Part shown: piece by piece, positions 1 through 5,917 of the stretch
How positions within the stretch are numbered: position 1 is the first letter of the stretch
Layout of the letters: each line of letters opens with the position of its first letter
Origin: Desulfobulbaceae bacterium UBA5173
Lineage (GTDB): Bacteria; Desulfobacterota; Desulfobulbia; Desulfobulbales; Desulfobulbaceae
Assembly: GCA_002413355.1 (NCBI GenBank)
Contig: DHWV01000074.1
Location: 1 to 5,962, forward strand
Length of the DNA: 5,962 nt
Reading direction: 5' to 3'
The notes under the pieces: model-generated
The model's input: the letters and a program-made list of their open reading frames with translations, nothing else
The model's database searches: none
What the model was told of the DNA's origin: nothing
Position numbers and translations under genes: made by a program

Positions 1-32
1 TACGTCGATCAATTAGCGTTAACAGGCTCTAG

Positions 33-724
33 CACAACCAGCCTTCTGAAGTTGTGCAGCCAAGCGAAAAGCCACTCGACTTTCCAGCGGCGTTTATACC
101 GCCTCAGCTTCCGTCAGTCCTGAGTTTTTGGCTTCGTCCGGTTGCTGCGATGTGGCGCGGTCAGCTCAACGCCGTGCTTTTTCAGAAGATCATCATCGAG
201 CTTGTCACTGTCATAGGCTTTGTTGCCAATGAGTTTTTTAGGCTTTCCGGCAATGAAAAGGCTGTCCAAGGTCGTTTCCGCCAGCTTCACCTCATGAGGC
301 GAAGCACTTGCAAGGCAGGCGGCGACAGGAAGACCGGAAGCGTCCGTAATTGCCATGATCCTGCTGCCTTTGCCCCGTTTTGTCCGGCCAACGGCACAGC
401 CTTTTTTGCGGAAACAAAGCTGCCGTCAATGAACGCCTCGCGAAGGTCAATTCCGCCCCGTTCCTGTAAATATATCGACAACTCCTCAATAATGCGCCTA
501 AATACCCAAACTTTTGTCCATTACTTGAACCGTCTATGATACGTCTGGTGCGGCGAGTATCGATCGGGCAAATCCTTCCACGGCGCATCGGTGCGCAGCA
601 CCCATAAGATACCGTTCAGCACCTCGCGTGGGTCACGCGGCTTGCGTCCGCGTGAATCTTTCTTGCACACCGACTGCAAAATGACTGGCTCAATCCTCAT
701 CCATTGCCTGTCTGTGAGTTCCAT
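33..724 (-). pseudogene. IS5-family DDE transposase, inactivated
   Basis: This is a cut-and-paste transposase of the IS5 family (IS427/IS1031-like group), broken in several places. The ATG is at 722-724 and the first part reads MELTDRQWMRIEP, then GILWVLRTDAPWKDLPDRY, a typical N-terminal DUF4096-like helix-turn-helix region. A TAA at 521-523 sits in frame where relatives carry glutamine in RRFQQW. Beyond it the same frame continues into ERGGIDLREAFIDGSFVSAKK, which contains the first catalytic Asp (FIDGS). The frame then changes by -1 at an A-AAA-AAG heptamer and resumes as MAITDASGLPVAA, ASPHEVKLAETTLDSLF and LIGNKAYDSD, which holds the second catalytic Asp. A TGA at 114-116 replaces a glycine codon after KPKTQD. 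The frame then continues as RKLRRYKRRWKVEWLFAWL with the catalytic Glu, the next residue being Trp instead of the usual Arg. The final 25-30 residues are missing. The nonsense codons and the lost end make it nonfunctional. Family assignment is firm; subgroup is less so. Confidence 0.88.
401..407 (-). other. Candidate -1 ribosomal frameshift heptamer in the transposase
   Basis: On the minus strand the bases are AAAAAAG, phased A-AAA-AAG in the zero frame (GCA AAA AAG GCT). A -1 slip gives KKG-C-A-V-G and leads straight into the downstream transposase frame. This is the classical X-XXY-YYZ slippery form used by many insertion sequences to join two frames. About six bases downstream, CCGTT and AACGG can pair around a 10-base loop, a possible weak stimulator. 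The frame change may therefore be native to the element and not a decay mutation. The alternative is simple loss of one A from a seven-A run, which would give the same sequence. Confidence 0.55.
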
Positions 725-789
725 ACTGCAATTTTAACAAATTTAATGATATGATGCTGAGTTATTTTGAGATAGCTTAATGTTTCTGA

Positions 790-2961
790 TTAAAGCTGTG
801 GTTTGACCTTTGGCAGACTGAGGGAGAAGGCCACGCCGCTTCCGCCGTCCTCGTCCTCCATATTGCGCACGCTGACTTTGCCGCCGTGATGTTCCATGAT
901 CGTGCGGACAATGTACAGCCCCAAGCCCATGTGCGGGCGGTCGTCTTTGACAGGCCGGTGCGAGGTCATCGAGTTGAAGATTTGCTGCTGCAAGGCTGGT
1001 TCGATGCTTGGCCCCTCATTGATTACTTGCAGGATGACCATATCTGTCTGCTGTTCCAGCCGCAGCTCCACCGGTGTGTCCGGCAAATGGAAAGAGACCG
1101 CGTTCTCCACCAGCTTGTCGAGTGCCTGATGCAGACGCACCGGGTCACCTTCAACCATGACCTCCTCCTCTGGCGGCTGATAGACAAAATCAATTCCGCT
1201 GAAGGCCAGCTTCCAGCCGTGCTCCAGCCACATCGAAACCGCCTTGCCTAAATCGAGCGGCTCTTTGCTGTCAAGCACCAAGGCATTTTTCAGGCTGGCC
1301 GCCTCGCGGATGGAAGTCAGCAATCCCTCCAGCCTTTGCACGTCCCGCTCAGCCCAGCGGATGTACTCCATGATCTGTTTGGGCGGATTCTCCTGCTGCC
1401 GCATCTGCTCCTGCTTGAGATTTTTGAGCGAGGCGGCCACACCGGCCAATGGCGTGCGCATCTCATGCTCCAAGTTGTCGGCCATTTTTTCCCGATGCTC
1501 GATCTGCTGTCGGAGCTGTTCCAGCATGGTGTCCAGCGTTCGCCCCAGATCGCCCAGCTCATCTCCTGACCTTTTTGCTGGTCCGTTCCCGCTGCGGATG
1601 TGACCGTCCGAGGTGATGGCTGATGCTGCCTGATCGCGGAGCCGCCTGATTCTGCCTGACAGCCGGTAGGCGAAGAAGAAAAAAATGCCGCCGCCGAGAA
1701 AAAAAGCCAGCACGGACAGGGTGATAGTTTCCTCGATCATCCGGTTGCTGAGGGCGAGGATGGAGTTGGTGGTCTGTTCCACCACCACAGCGGCAATGAT
1801 TTTGTCCTTCTCATGCAGCGGGGCAATGGCGGCCAGCACTTCGGTTTGTCCGTCCTCCATCAGATAACTGGTCAGCGAATGCTTGCCGGCCAGCCCCTCC
1901 TTAATTCCCTGCAAATCCAGCTCAGTTGGCTGAGAAGCCTGCTCCTGTAATTCAATTTCGGCAGCAAACTGCGTGGTGAAGAAGCGGTACAACGGCTGGA
2001 GCATCTCACTCAGCCGCCGGATCAGCTGGGCAAACTGATCGGCATCCGCAGGCAGGTTCTCCGGCTTGCGCAGACTGCCCACCTGCGCCCGGATGCGCTG
2101 ATTTTGATCCACCACCCGAATGCGGGCGTAAGGCCGGTCAAGCGAGCGGAGGATGTCCTCAATCGGCTGGGAGGTGCCGAGCAGCCAGCCTGGCTCCTGA
2201 TTGGCACCCAGATTGGCGGTGCCGATCAGCACCCGGACGATTCGTTCCGGCTCGTCATCGACATCCGCAACGGTGAAGGCCAGTTTGCTGCCGAGCAATT
2301 CGAGCGGAATGCGCATCTCCAGAATGTAGCCGCCTGGCTTCTGTTTCCATACCCCCTGAATGCGCTGTTCGTTGACCGGGAATTTGATTGGATTGTCCGG
2401 CAGCAGAAAGGCACTGACCCAGCCCGGCTCATAAGGAGAAATCAAATACCTGCGTTGCCCGTTCTGATCCTCAATGACAATCTGAACGTGGTCGGAGTGA
2501 TCAAGACGGAGCGAATTTCGACTGCGGTAGATAACCTGATCATCCTGCACATCGAAAAAGGCGTAGAGGTATTTGTCCTGCTTGCCTGCCATGTGGCGGA
2601 AGCTAAGGCTCTCTGGCAGGTAGCTCTCTTCTGAGCTGATCAGATGCTCTTTGCCGAAATGCTCGGCCTGAGCAATTTCCGGCTGCCAGTCGTCCAAATT
2701 GCCGTCGAGCTGGATGATGTTGGAGAGTTGGAAAAGATAAAGGTCGCGGCTTTGGTTGAGGGCGCGGAACTGCTCCCGGTCAAAAAGGTCGCTGCGGTTG
2801 GTGAGAGCGGCGGCAACCGCTTGGGCCGTGAAGTTGAGGGTATCCTGCTGGCTGACGATCAGGCTGCGCTTGAGGGTGCTGTTCAGCCGCATTCCCAGCA
2901 GGGGGAACAGCAAGAGCAGCAGCGAAAGCAGGGCCAGCTTGAGACGAAGCGAAATGTGCAC
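790..2961 (-). CDS. pdsS: Sensor histidine kinase PdsS of the dedicated sortase two-component system
   Basis: This 723-residue inner-membrane histidine kinase should autophosphorylate and pass phosphate to the adjacent PdsR. Residues 7-25 form the first membrane helix and about 413-433 the second. They enclose a periplasmic sensor of nearly 390 residues. The sensor contains LDGNLDDW (85-92), the hallmark opening of a carbohydrate-binding-module-9-like fold, which seems to run to about 250. A HAMP-like linker with coiled coil spans about 434-490. The H box is LEHEMRTPL with His499. The N box Asn is N620. The G1 box is the variant INEGPSI (647-653), with Asn where Asp is usual, as in CusS-type kinases. 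The F box is IFNSM, and the G2 box is GLGLYIV (679-685). Length, sensor and F-box region match the 'proteobacterial dedicated sortase system histidine kinase' family as I remember it. The start is GTG at 2959-2961, five bases after the pdsR stop, without a clear Shine-Dalgarno, so translation is probably coupled. No terminator is visible after the stop; the IS5 remnant follows directly. Confidence 0.88.
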   Translation of the reverse strand: MHISLRLKLALLSLLLLLFPLLGMRLNSTLKRSLIVSQQDTLNFTAQAVAAALTNRSDLFDREQFRALNQSRDLYLFQLSNIIQLDGNLDDWQPEIAQAEHFGKEHLISSEESYLPESLSFRHMAGKQDKYLYAFFDVQDDQVIYRSRNSLRLDHSDHVQIVIEDQNGQRRYLISPYEPGWVSAFLLPDNPIKFPVNEQRIQGVWKQKPGGYILEMRIPLELLGSKLAFTVADVDDEPERIVRVLIGTANLGANQEPGWLLGTSQPIEDILRSLDRPYARIRVVDQNQRIRAQVGSLRKPENLPADADQFAQLIRRLSEMLQPLYRFFTTQFAAEIELQEQASQPTELDLQGIKEGLAGKHSLTSYLMEDGQTEVLAAIAPLHEKDKIIAAVVVEQTTNSILALSNRMIEETITLSVLAFFLGGGIFFFFAYRLSGRIRRLRDQAASAITSDGHIRSGNGPAKRSGDELGDLGRTLDTMLEQLRQQIEHREKMADNLEHEMRTPLAGVAASLKNLKQEQMRQQENPPKQIMEYIRWAERDVQRLEGLLTSIREAASLKNALVLDSKEPLDLGKAVSMWLEHGWKLAFSGIDFVYQPPEEEVMVEGDPVRLHQALDKLVENAVSFHLPDTPVELRLEQQTDMVILQVINEGPSIEPALQQQIFNSMTSHRPVKDDRPHMGLGLYIVRTIMEHHGGKVSVRNMEDEDGGSGVAFSLSLPKVKPQL

Positions 2962-2966
2962 AGGAT

Positions 2967-3659
2967 TCAGGGCTGCCAGCGGTAGCCCATGCCGTATTCG
3001 GAGCGGATGGCGTTGAAGTCATGGTCAATCTCCCGGAATTTGTCCCGGATGCGGCGGATGTGGGCGGCGATGGCGTTGTTGGTGACGATGACGCTGGCCG
3101 CTTCCATGAGCTGGTCATGATTTTTGACATGACCGGGCCGCCGGGCCAAGCAGAGCAGTATCCAAAATTCGGTCAACGTCAGACTGACTGGCTCGCCTTT
3201 CCATTGCACTTCCTTGCGGTCTTCGTCAATGCGCAGGTGCAGGTGCTCAATGATCCGGTTGCTCATCGTGTTGCTGCGCAGAGCTTCAACAGTGCGGAAC
3301 AGAGCGGAGATACGGGCAGGCAGGAAGTCGAGCGTGGTGATATCCTTGGTCAGATAGTCCCAAGCACCGAGCCGCAGCCCAGAGACCCGATCCACATCCG
3401 AGTTGCGGGCGGTAAGGAAAATGATCGGAATCACGGGAGAAAGCGAGCGCAGATGCTGACAGAGGTCAAAGCCGCCCTCCATCTCCTCGCCGAGCATGAT
3501 GTCAAGGATGGCAAGGTCAGGCAGGGAGCGGTCAAAAGCGGCTATAGCCTCCTTGCGGCTGCTGTAGGAGCTAACCTCGTAACCCTCCCGGTGCAGGGCC
3601 TGAGCGTAGTTGGCCTGCAATCTGGGGTCGTCTTCGACAAGCGCGATGCGGTAGGTCAT
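2967..3659 (-). CDS. pdsR: Response regulator PdsR, OmpR type
   Basis: This 230-residue DNA-binding response regulator is the first gene of the operon and the cognate partner of the kinase that follows five bases later. The receiver domain covers about 1-122, with acidic residues E9, D10 and D11, phospho-acceptor D53 (LAILDIMLG), T83 (FLTAR) and K105 (YLTK), all the expected conserved positions. A winged-helix output domain occupies about 135-229, with LTLTEFWILLCLARRPGHV, a recognition-helix stretch AAHIRRIRDKFREID and the closing wing YGMGYRW. The insert GEEMEGGFDLCQ after D53 and the PGHVK(N/S)xDQLM segment match my memory of the 'proteobacterial dedicated sortase system response regulator' family. 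ATG at 3657-3659 is chosen because the upstream frame reaches a TGA within about 15 codons without another start. Its Shine-Dalgarno is weak. In known loci this pair accompanies a sortase and its surface substrate, which are not in this window. Confidence 0.9.
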   Translation of the reverse strand: MTYRIALVEDDPRLQANYAQALHREGYEVSSYSSRKEAIAAFDRSLPDLAILDIMLGEEMEGGFDLCQHLRSLSPVIPIIFLTARNSDVDRVSGLRLGAWDYLTKDITTLDFLPARISALFRTVEALRSNTMSNRIIEHLHLRIDEDRKEVQWKGEPVSLTLTEFWILLCLARRPGHVKNHDQLMEAASVIVTNNAIAAHIRRIRDKFREIDHDFNAIRSEYGMGYRWQP

Positions 3660-3710
3660 GGCGGCGAGTTCTGCGGTCGGAATGGGCAGTCATGCTGTAT
3701 TCCTGAAACG

Positions 3711-3755
3711 TTACCACAGATAATTTTTTTCCGCCAGCACGGATTGTTTTGTCAT
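3711..3755 (-). CDS. Possible 14-residue leader peptide upstream of pdsR
   Basis: On the minus strand, AAAGGTG (a good Shine-Dalgarno) precedes an ATG by seven bases. The reading frame encodes MTKQSVLAEKNYLW and stops at TAA, about 50 bases before the pdsR start. The ribosome binding site is better than that of pdsR itself. It could be a translated upstream reading frame in the pdsR leader, a remnant of a longer gene, or chance. The composition shows no run of a regulatory amino acid, and no attenuator hairpin is evident. Confidence 0.25.
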   Translation of the reverse strand: MTKQSVLAEKNYLW

Positions 3756-3866
3756 GATTCGTCACCTTTCTTCTCCGGCAAGTCATTATTGACGGGCGGA
3801 ATGGTCATCGTCGTTGTCCACAATACGCATAGGCAAAACTTGAGATGAAGCAGATGGAGAACAATC

Positions 3867-4064
3867 ATGACCACAGATAACGCAAACAACCCCAGCTCGT
3901 TTTCCGTAATCGACCCCGGCTCGCTGATGCTGGCCGCTTATGTCTTCGCCGTCAGTGCCTTGGTGCTGATTGGCTGGCTCGGAGCTGCCGGAGCAGGCGG
4001 CGAGATCAATGCCGCTTTGGAGCAGGCTGATGCCCCTGCTGCGGTTGTTCAGCTTCAACGGTGA
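3867..4064 (+). CDS. Small single-pass membrane protein, unknown function
   Basis: This 65-residue protein has a polar N-terminal tail (1-17), one strongly hydrophobic helix at about 19-41 (LMLAAYVFAVSALVLIGWLG) with a small-residue end AAGAGG, and a short C-terminal tail. The ATG has a good ribosome binding site, GGAGA at 3856-3860, six bases upstream. The hydrophobic helix plus a proper ribosome site support a real gene. It is transcribed divergently from pdsR and lies nine bases before the zinc-ribbon gene, with which it most likely forms an operon. I do not recognise a family. The single helix could be an anchor or a small partner subunit; nothing in the sequence says which. No convincing sigma-70 promoter stands out in the roughly 200 bases between it and pdsR. 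Confidence 0.65.
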   Translation: MTTDNANNPSSFSVIDPGSLMLAAYVFAVSALVLIGWLGAAGAGGEINAALEQADAPAAVVQLQR

Positions 4065-4073
4065 CAAAAAATT

Positions 4074-4607
4074 ATGCAGCGGACGATTGAACCTGAGCTG
4101 AAGTATTGTCCCCAATGCGGCGGCGAGTACCGGGCGGAAATCACTGCCTGCGCCGTCTGCGTTGCGCCTTTGGTCAGCGGCCGGGATCTCATTGATCGCC
4201 AGCGGCAGGAGGAGCGCAAGCTCGCCGACCGCCGCCGACCGATCAGGCCGGATGACGAATTAGTCAGCATTCAAAAAGGGCCGGTCATCCAGATGCAGAT
4301 GGTGCAGGCCGTGCTGAAGCGGGCGGGCATTCCTTCCTTGGCTGCGGGCGATTCTGGCACCTCTTGCGCCAGCGGCGGATGCGGCGGCCCCAATTTGGTA
4401 ATCCAAGTCAGGATGTCTGACGTGGAGGATGTGCATGCAGTCCTCGCCGAAGACTATCTGCGCAGCACCGGTCTGCATGATCACGATCTCTCCGCTGTTG
4501 ATGCGGTCTTTGACACAGAGGCCGACTTCGCCCTCTGCCCTGCCTGCGGCTGCCGCTTCTCCACCACCCAAGATTCCTGCCCCGAATGCGGTCTCTGCTT
4601 CGCCTGA
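4074..4607 (+). CDS. Zinc-ribbon protein with DUF2007-like middle domain
   Basis: This 177-residue, apparently cytoplasmic protein has a zinc ribbon at each end. The N-terminal ribbon is YCPQCGGEYRAEITACAVC (C12, C15, C26, C29). The C-terminal ribbon is CPACGCRF...SCPECGLCF (C155, C158, C169, C172, with extra C160 and C175). Between them is a charged linker (38-62) rich in Arg, Asp and Glu. Then about 62-128 (ELVSIQKGPVIQMQMVQAVL, AGIPSLAAG, VIQVRMSDVEDVHAVLAEDY) resembles the DUF2007 'putative signal transducing protein' fold. A Cys/Gly-rich loop SCASGGCGG (97-105) interrupts it and could add a metal or redox site. The start is nine bases after the stop of the small membrane gene, with GGTGA overlapping that stop as a weak ribosome site, so the two are probably cotranscribed. 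Zinc binding is expected from the motifs. The biological role is unknown. Confidence 0.82.
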   Translation: MQRTIEPELKYCPQCGGEYRAEITACAVCVAPLVSGRDLIDRQRQEERKLADRRRPIRPDDELVSIQKGPVIQMQMVQAVLKRAGIPSLAAGDSGTSCASGGCGGPNLVIQVRMSDVEDVHAVLAEDYLRSTGLHDHDLSAVDAVFDTEADFALCPACGCRFSTTQDSCPECGLCFA

Positions 4608-4633
4608 TTGAACACAGTCCGAAAAAGGCGGCT

Positions 4634-4665
4634 GCGGCGAAAAGTTATTTTTGTTTTTGCGCCGC
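4634..4665. other. GC-rich stem with AT-rich loop upstream of the isomerase gene
   Basis: GCGGCG at 4634-4639 pairs with CGCCGC at 4660-4665. The A-run and T-run inside the loop can extend the stem with one bulge. It lies about 27 bases after the zinc-ribbon gene's stop. There is no U-tract after it, so it is not a standard intrinsic terminator on the plus strand. It overlaps the likely -35 region of the next promoter. Confidence 0.3.
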
Positions 4666-4677
4666 ATGAGGTACAAT
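4649..4677 (+). promoter_or_regulatory. Probable sigma-70 promoter for the isomerase gene
   Basis: TACAAT at 4672-4677 is a good -10 element. The -35 region falls in a T-rich stretch (TTTTGT at 4649-4654 with 17-base spacing, or TTGTTT at 4651-4656 with 15), which is a poor match to consensus. The gap of 165 bases between genes and the independent terminator fit a monocistronic unit with a leader of about 90 bases. Confidence 0.4.
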
Positions 4678-4761
4678 CCTCCTCAAATCATCGGCTGGCA
4701 GAATGGATGCTGGCGGCTTATCCGCCGGGCGGGGAGCGTTCTGCCGGATGTGGCAACATTC

Positions 4762-4768
4762 AAGGAGA
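4762..4768 (+). promoter_or_regulatory. Ribosome binding site that fixes the isomerase start
   Basis: AAGGAGA lies just before ATG at 4773-4775, with five bases between AGGAG and the ATG. It is followed immediately by a signal peptide (MKKLAVYAAAGLMLL). An in-frame ATG at 4608 would add 55 residues with no signal character and has no such site, so 4773 is the true start. Confidence 0.85.
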
Positions 4769-4772
4769 ATAT

Positions 4773-5546
4773 ATGAAAAAGCTCGCGGTATATGCGGCAG
4801 CCGGTCTGATGCTGCTGACCGTCCATCCGGCGGCGGCGGAGGAAGTTAAGCTGGAAACTGAAGGACAGAAATTCAGCTATGCTTTAGGCATGGATTTCGG
4901 TTCGTATCTGAAAGGGCTGGGTGAAAATTTTGATCTCGGCATCATCCAGCAAGGCATGAAAAATGCCTACACGCCCGGCTCCAAACTGCTGATGACCCCG
5001 GAGGATGCGGCCAAGGCCCAAGAGAACTTCGGCAAGCGGCAGCAGCAGAAGTTCATGTCCATGCTGAAGGACAATAAAGAGGCGGCAAAGAAGTTTCTGG
5101 AGGAAAATAAGGGTAAAGACGGCGTGAAGACCACCGCTTCCGGCCTTCAGTACAAGGTTGTCAAAGAGGGCAGCGGCCCCAAGCCGACCGCCTCCGACAC
5201 GGTCAAGGTGCATTATCGCGGCACATTGCTCGACGGCAAGGAGTTTGACAGCTCGCACAAGCGCAAGGAGCCTGCCCGCTTCCGCGTGGATCAGGTTATT
5301 CCTGGCTGGACCGAAGCACTTCAGCTAATGAACGTCGGCGGCGTGTATGAGCTGTGTATCCCGCCGGAGCTGGCCTACGGCGACCGGGGTGCCCCGCCGG
5401 TGATCCAGCCAGGCAGCCTGCTCAAGTTCGAGGTTGAACTGATCGAGATCGTCAAGACTGAGGATAAGGCGAAGACCGAGACAGATAAACCGGAAGAAAA
5501 GGCCGAGGTCAAAGCGGAAGAAAAGGCGGGCGAAGTCAAAAAATAG
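4773..5546 (+). CDS. Exported FKBP-type peptidyl-prolyl cis-trans isomerase (FkpA/Mip-like)
   Basis: This 257-residue protein catalyses cis-trans isomerisation of prolyl bonds and helps exported proteins fold. The signal peptide is 1-22, with the likely cut after HPAAA. Lacking a lipobox Cys, it should be soluble and periplasmic. Residues 30-115 are the FKBP_N dimerisation region (FSYALGMDFGSYLKG, then a long charged helix). Residues 121-228 form the FKBP_C catalytic domain. All the usual pocket residues are visible: Y148 (HYRG), F158 and D159 (EFDSS), F170, V175, I176 and W179 (QVIPGW), Y202 (LAYGDRG) and F219. C195 replaces the common aromatic in EL(F/Y)IPPELAYG. Length and architecture fit FkpA and Mip. 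A Lys/Glu-rich tail at 229-257 (repeats of EEKAE/KAEEK type) is unusual. The gene has its own probable promoter, a strong ribosome site and an intrinsic terminator, so it is likely monocistronic. Confidence 0.95.
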   Translation: MKKLAVYAAAGLMLLTVHPAAAEEVKLETEGQKFSYALGMDFGSYLKGLGENFDLGIIQQGMKNAYTPGSKLLMTPEDAAKAQENFGKRQQQKFMSMLKDNKEAAKKFLEENKGKDGVKTTASGLQYKVVKEGSGPKPTASDTVKVHYRGTLLDGKEFDSSHKRKEPARFRVDQVIPGWTEALQLMNVGGVYELCIPPELAYGDRGAPPVIQPGSLLKFEVELIEIVKTEDKAKTETDKPEEKAEVKAEEKAGEVKK

Positions 5547-5583
5547 CAAAGGGCTGGCATCTGTCCAATCTGCTCCGTACAGC

Positions 5584-5621
5584 AAGGAGACATGCTTGTT
5601 CAATGCATGTCTCCTTTTTTT
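5584..5621 (+). terminator. Intrinsic terminator of the isomerase gene
   Basis: A perfect 12-bp stem, AAGGAGACATGC (5584-5595) with its complement at 5605-5616, encloses a nine-base loop. A run of seven T covers 5615-5621. It begins about 38 bases after the stop codon. Confidence 0.95.
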
Positions 5622-5639
5622 AACCCAAGTTGTGACCTA
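5621..5639. repeat. 19-bp repeat, copy A (probable insertion-sequence end)
   Basis: TAACCCAAGTTGTGACCTA occurs here and again, identically and in the same orientation, at 5743-5761. In the second copy it lies at and just beyond the stop codon of a transposase fragment, so it is probably the terminal segment of that element family. Here it is cut off directly by an IS630-like end. Nothing of the transposase gene remains beside it. Confidence 0.7.
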
Positions 5640-5668
5640 TATAGCTACAGCACAATAAACGGACTATA
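5636..5668. repeat. 33-bp IS630-like end, copy 1
   Basis: This stretch starts CCTATATAGCTA and ends GGACTATA. It matches 5916-5948 at 28 of 33 positions in the same orientation, and similarity ceases on both sides. The TA-rich terminus fits elements of the IS630/Tc1 type that insert at TA. No transposase follows copy 1, so it is a solo end or part of a small non-autonomous derivative. Confidence 0.6.
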
Positions 5669-5697
5669 ATATTTAAGTTTTGTATCAGTTACGGTAT

Positions 5698-5719
5698 AAT
5701 TCCGCCTGAAGGTGGAATT
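5698..5719. other. Short hairpin between repeat copies
   Basis: AATTCCGCC (5698-5706) pairs with GGTGGAATT (5711-5719), with one G-T wobble, around a TGAA loop. It lies in the AT-rich stretch 5669-5742, which has no coding potential I can see. No proper U-tract follows, so terminator function is doubtful. It may be internal structure of a small mobile derivative. Confidence 0.4.
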
Positions 5720-5742
5720 CTCTGTTTAATTAATTATAATTA

Positions 5743-5761
5743 TAACCCAAGTTGTGACCTA
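5743..5761. repeat. 19-bp repeat, copy B, at the transposase-fragment end
   Basis: This copy is identical to 5621-5639. It overlaps the TAG stop (minus strand, 5759-5761) of the transposase fragment to its right. The remaining bases would form the outer end of that element. Confidence 0.7.
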
Positions 5762-5917
5762 CATCATTGTTTTTTCAATGCCGTAAGCCAAGATAAAAAG
5801 AAAAACCTTCAATTCAAAGCCATGCGAGGTGACAGCATGGATATGCGCTGGAAATCTTTGCGCTATCACGCTGAAGGCTGATTCGATACGCTTTCGGATA
5901 AACTTGACTCCATCTCC
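5759..5917 (-). pseudogene. C-terminal fragment of a DDE transposase (IS982-like)
   Basis: The minus strand encodes a 52-residue tail beginning GDGVKFIRKRIESAFSVIA, continuing QRFPAHIHAVTSHGFELKVF and LFILAYGIEKTMM, then TAG. The Arg/Lys-rich IE(S/T)xFSxI segment probably holds the last catalytic Glu. The RFPxHIHAVTxxGFELK(V/I)FLF pattern is typical of a DDE transposase group that I associate with IS982 (DDE_Tnp_1_3-like). That family name is from memory and only moderately certain. The upstream part of the gene is cut off at 5917 by the IS630-like end, so the fragment is dead unless the rest lies beyond that insertion. Confidence 0.75.

Larger units (their letters stand above)
33..779 (-). 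mobile_element. Remnant of an IS5-family insertion sequence
   Basis: The block holds a degraded IS5-type transposase gene on the minus strand plus its short upstream region. The outer end on the 5' side of the transposase is probably near 765-779, where the sequence TTTTGAGATAGCTTA lies between the start codon and the pdsS stop codon. I place it there because homologous elements keep only a short leader before the transposase. I cannot confirm it, because the opposite end is not intact. At the other side, recognisable transposase sequence stops near position 33, and bases 1-32 no longer match the family. Either the element was truncated there or another element was inserted. The reading GAGCCTGTTAAC on the minus strand just past the break could be the terminal repeat of a second IS5-type element, but this is a guess. 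Confidence 0.6.

Noticed and set aside
54..539. A 161-codon plus-strand frame in the IS5 remnant
   Set aside because: It is antisense to recognisable transposase sequence and has no family features.
2104..2634. A 176-codon plus-strand frame within pdsS
   Set aside because: It is fully antisense to the sensor domain of a well-supported kinase, with no ribosome site or recognisable motif.
3021..3848. A 275-codon open frame on the plus strand antisense to pdsR
   Set aside because: It lies opposite a clear response-regulator gene. Its translation shows no domain and follows the codon bias of the opposite strand, so it is a shadow frame.
3713..3880. The 11-base direct repeat ACCACAGATAA at 3713 and 3870 as a regulator binding site
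   Set aside because: One copy lies inside coding sequence. A few 11-base repeats are expected by chance in a window this size.
4634..4665. An intrinsic terminator after the zinc-ribbon gene
   Set aside because: The stem is GC-rich, but no T-run follows it and the loop is 20 bases. It is listed only as a hairpin.
4608..4772. An N-terminal extension of the FKBP isomerase from ATG 4608
   Set aside because: The extra 55 residues span the promoter-like region. A strong ribosome site and signal peptide fix the start at 4773.
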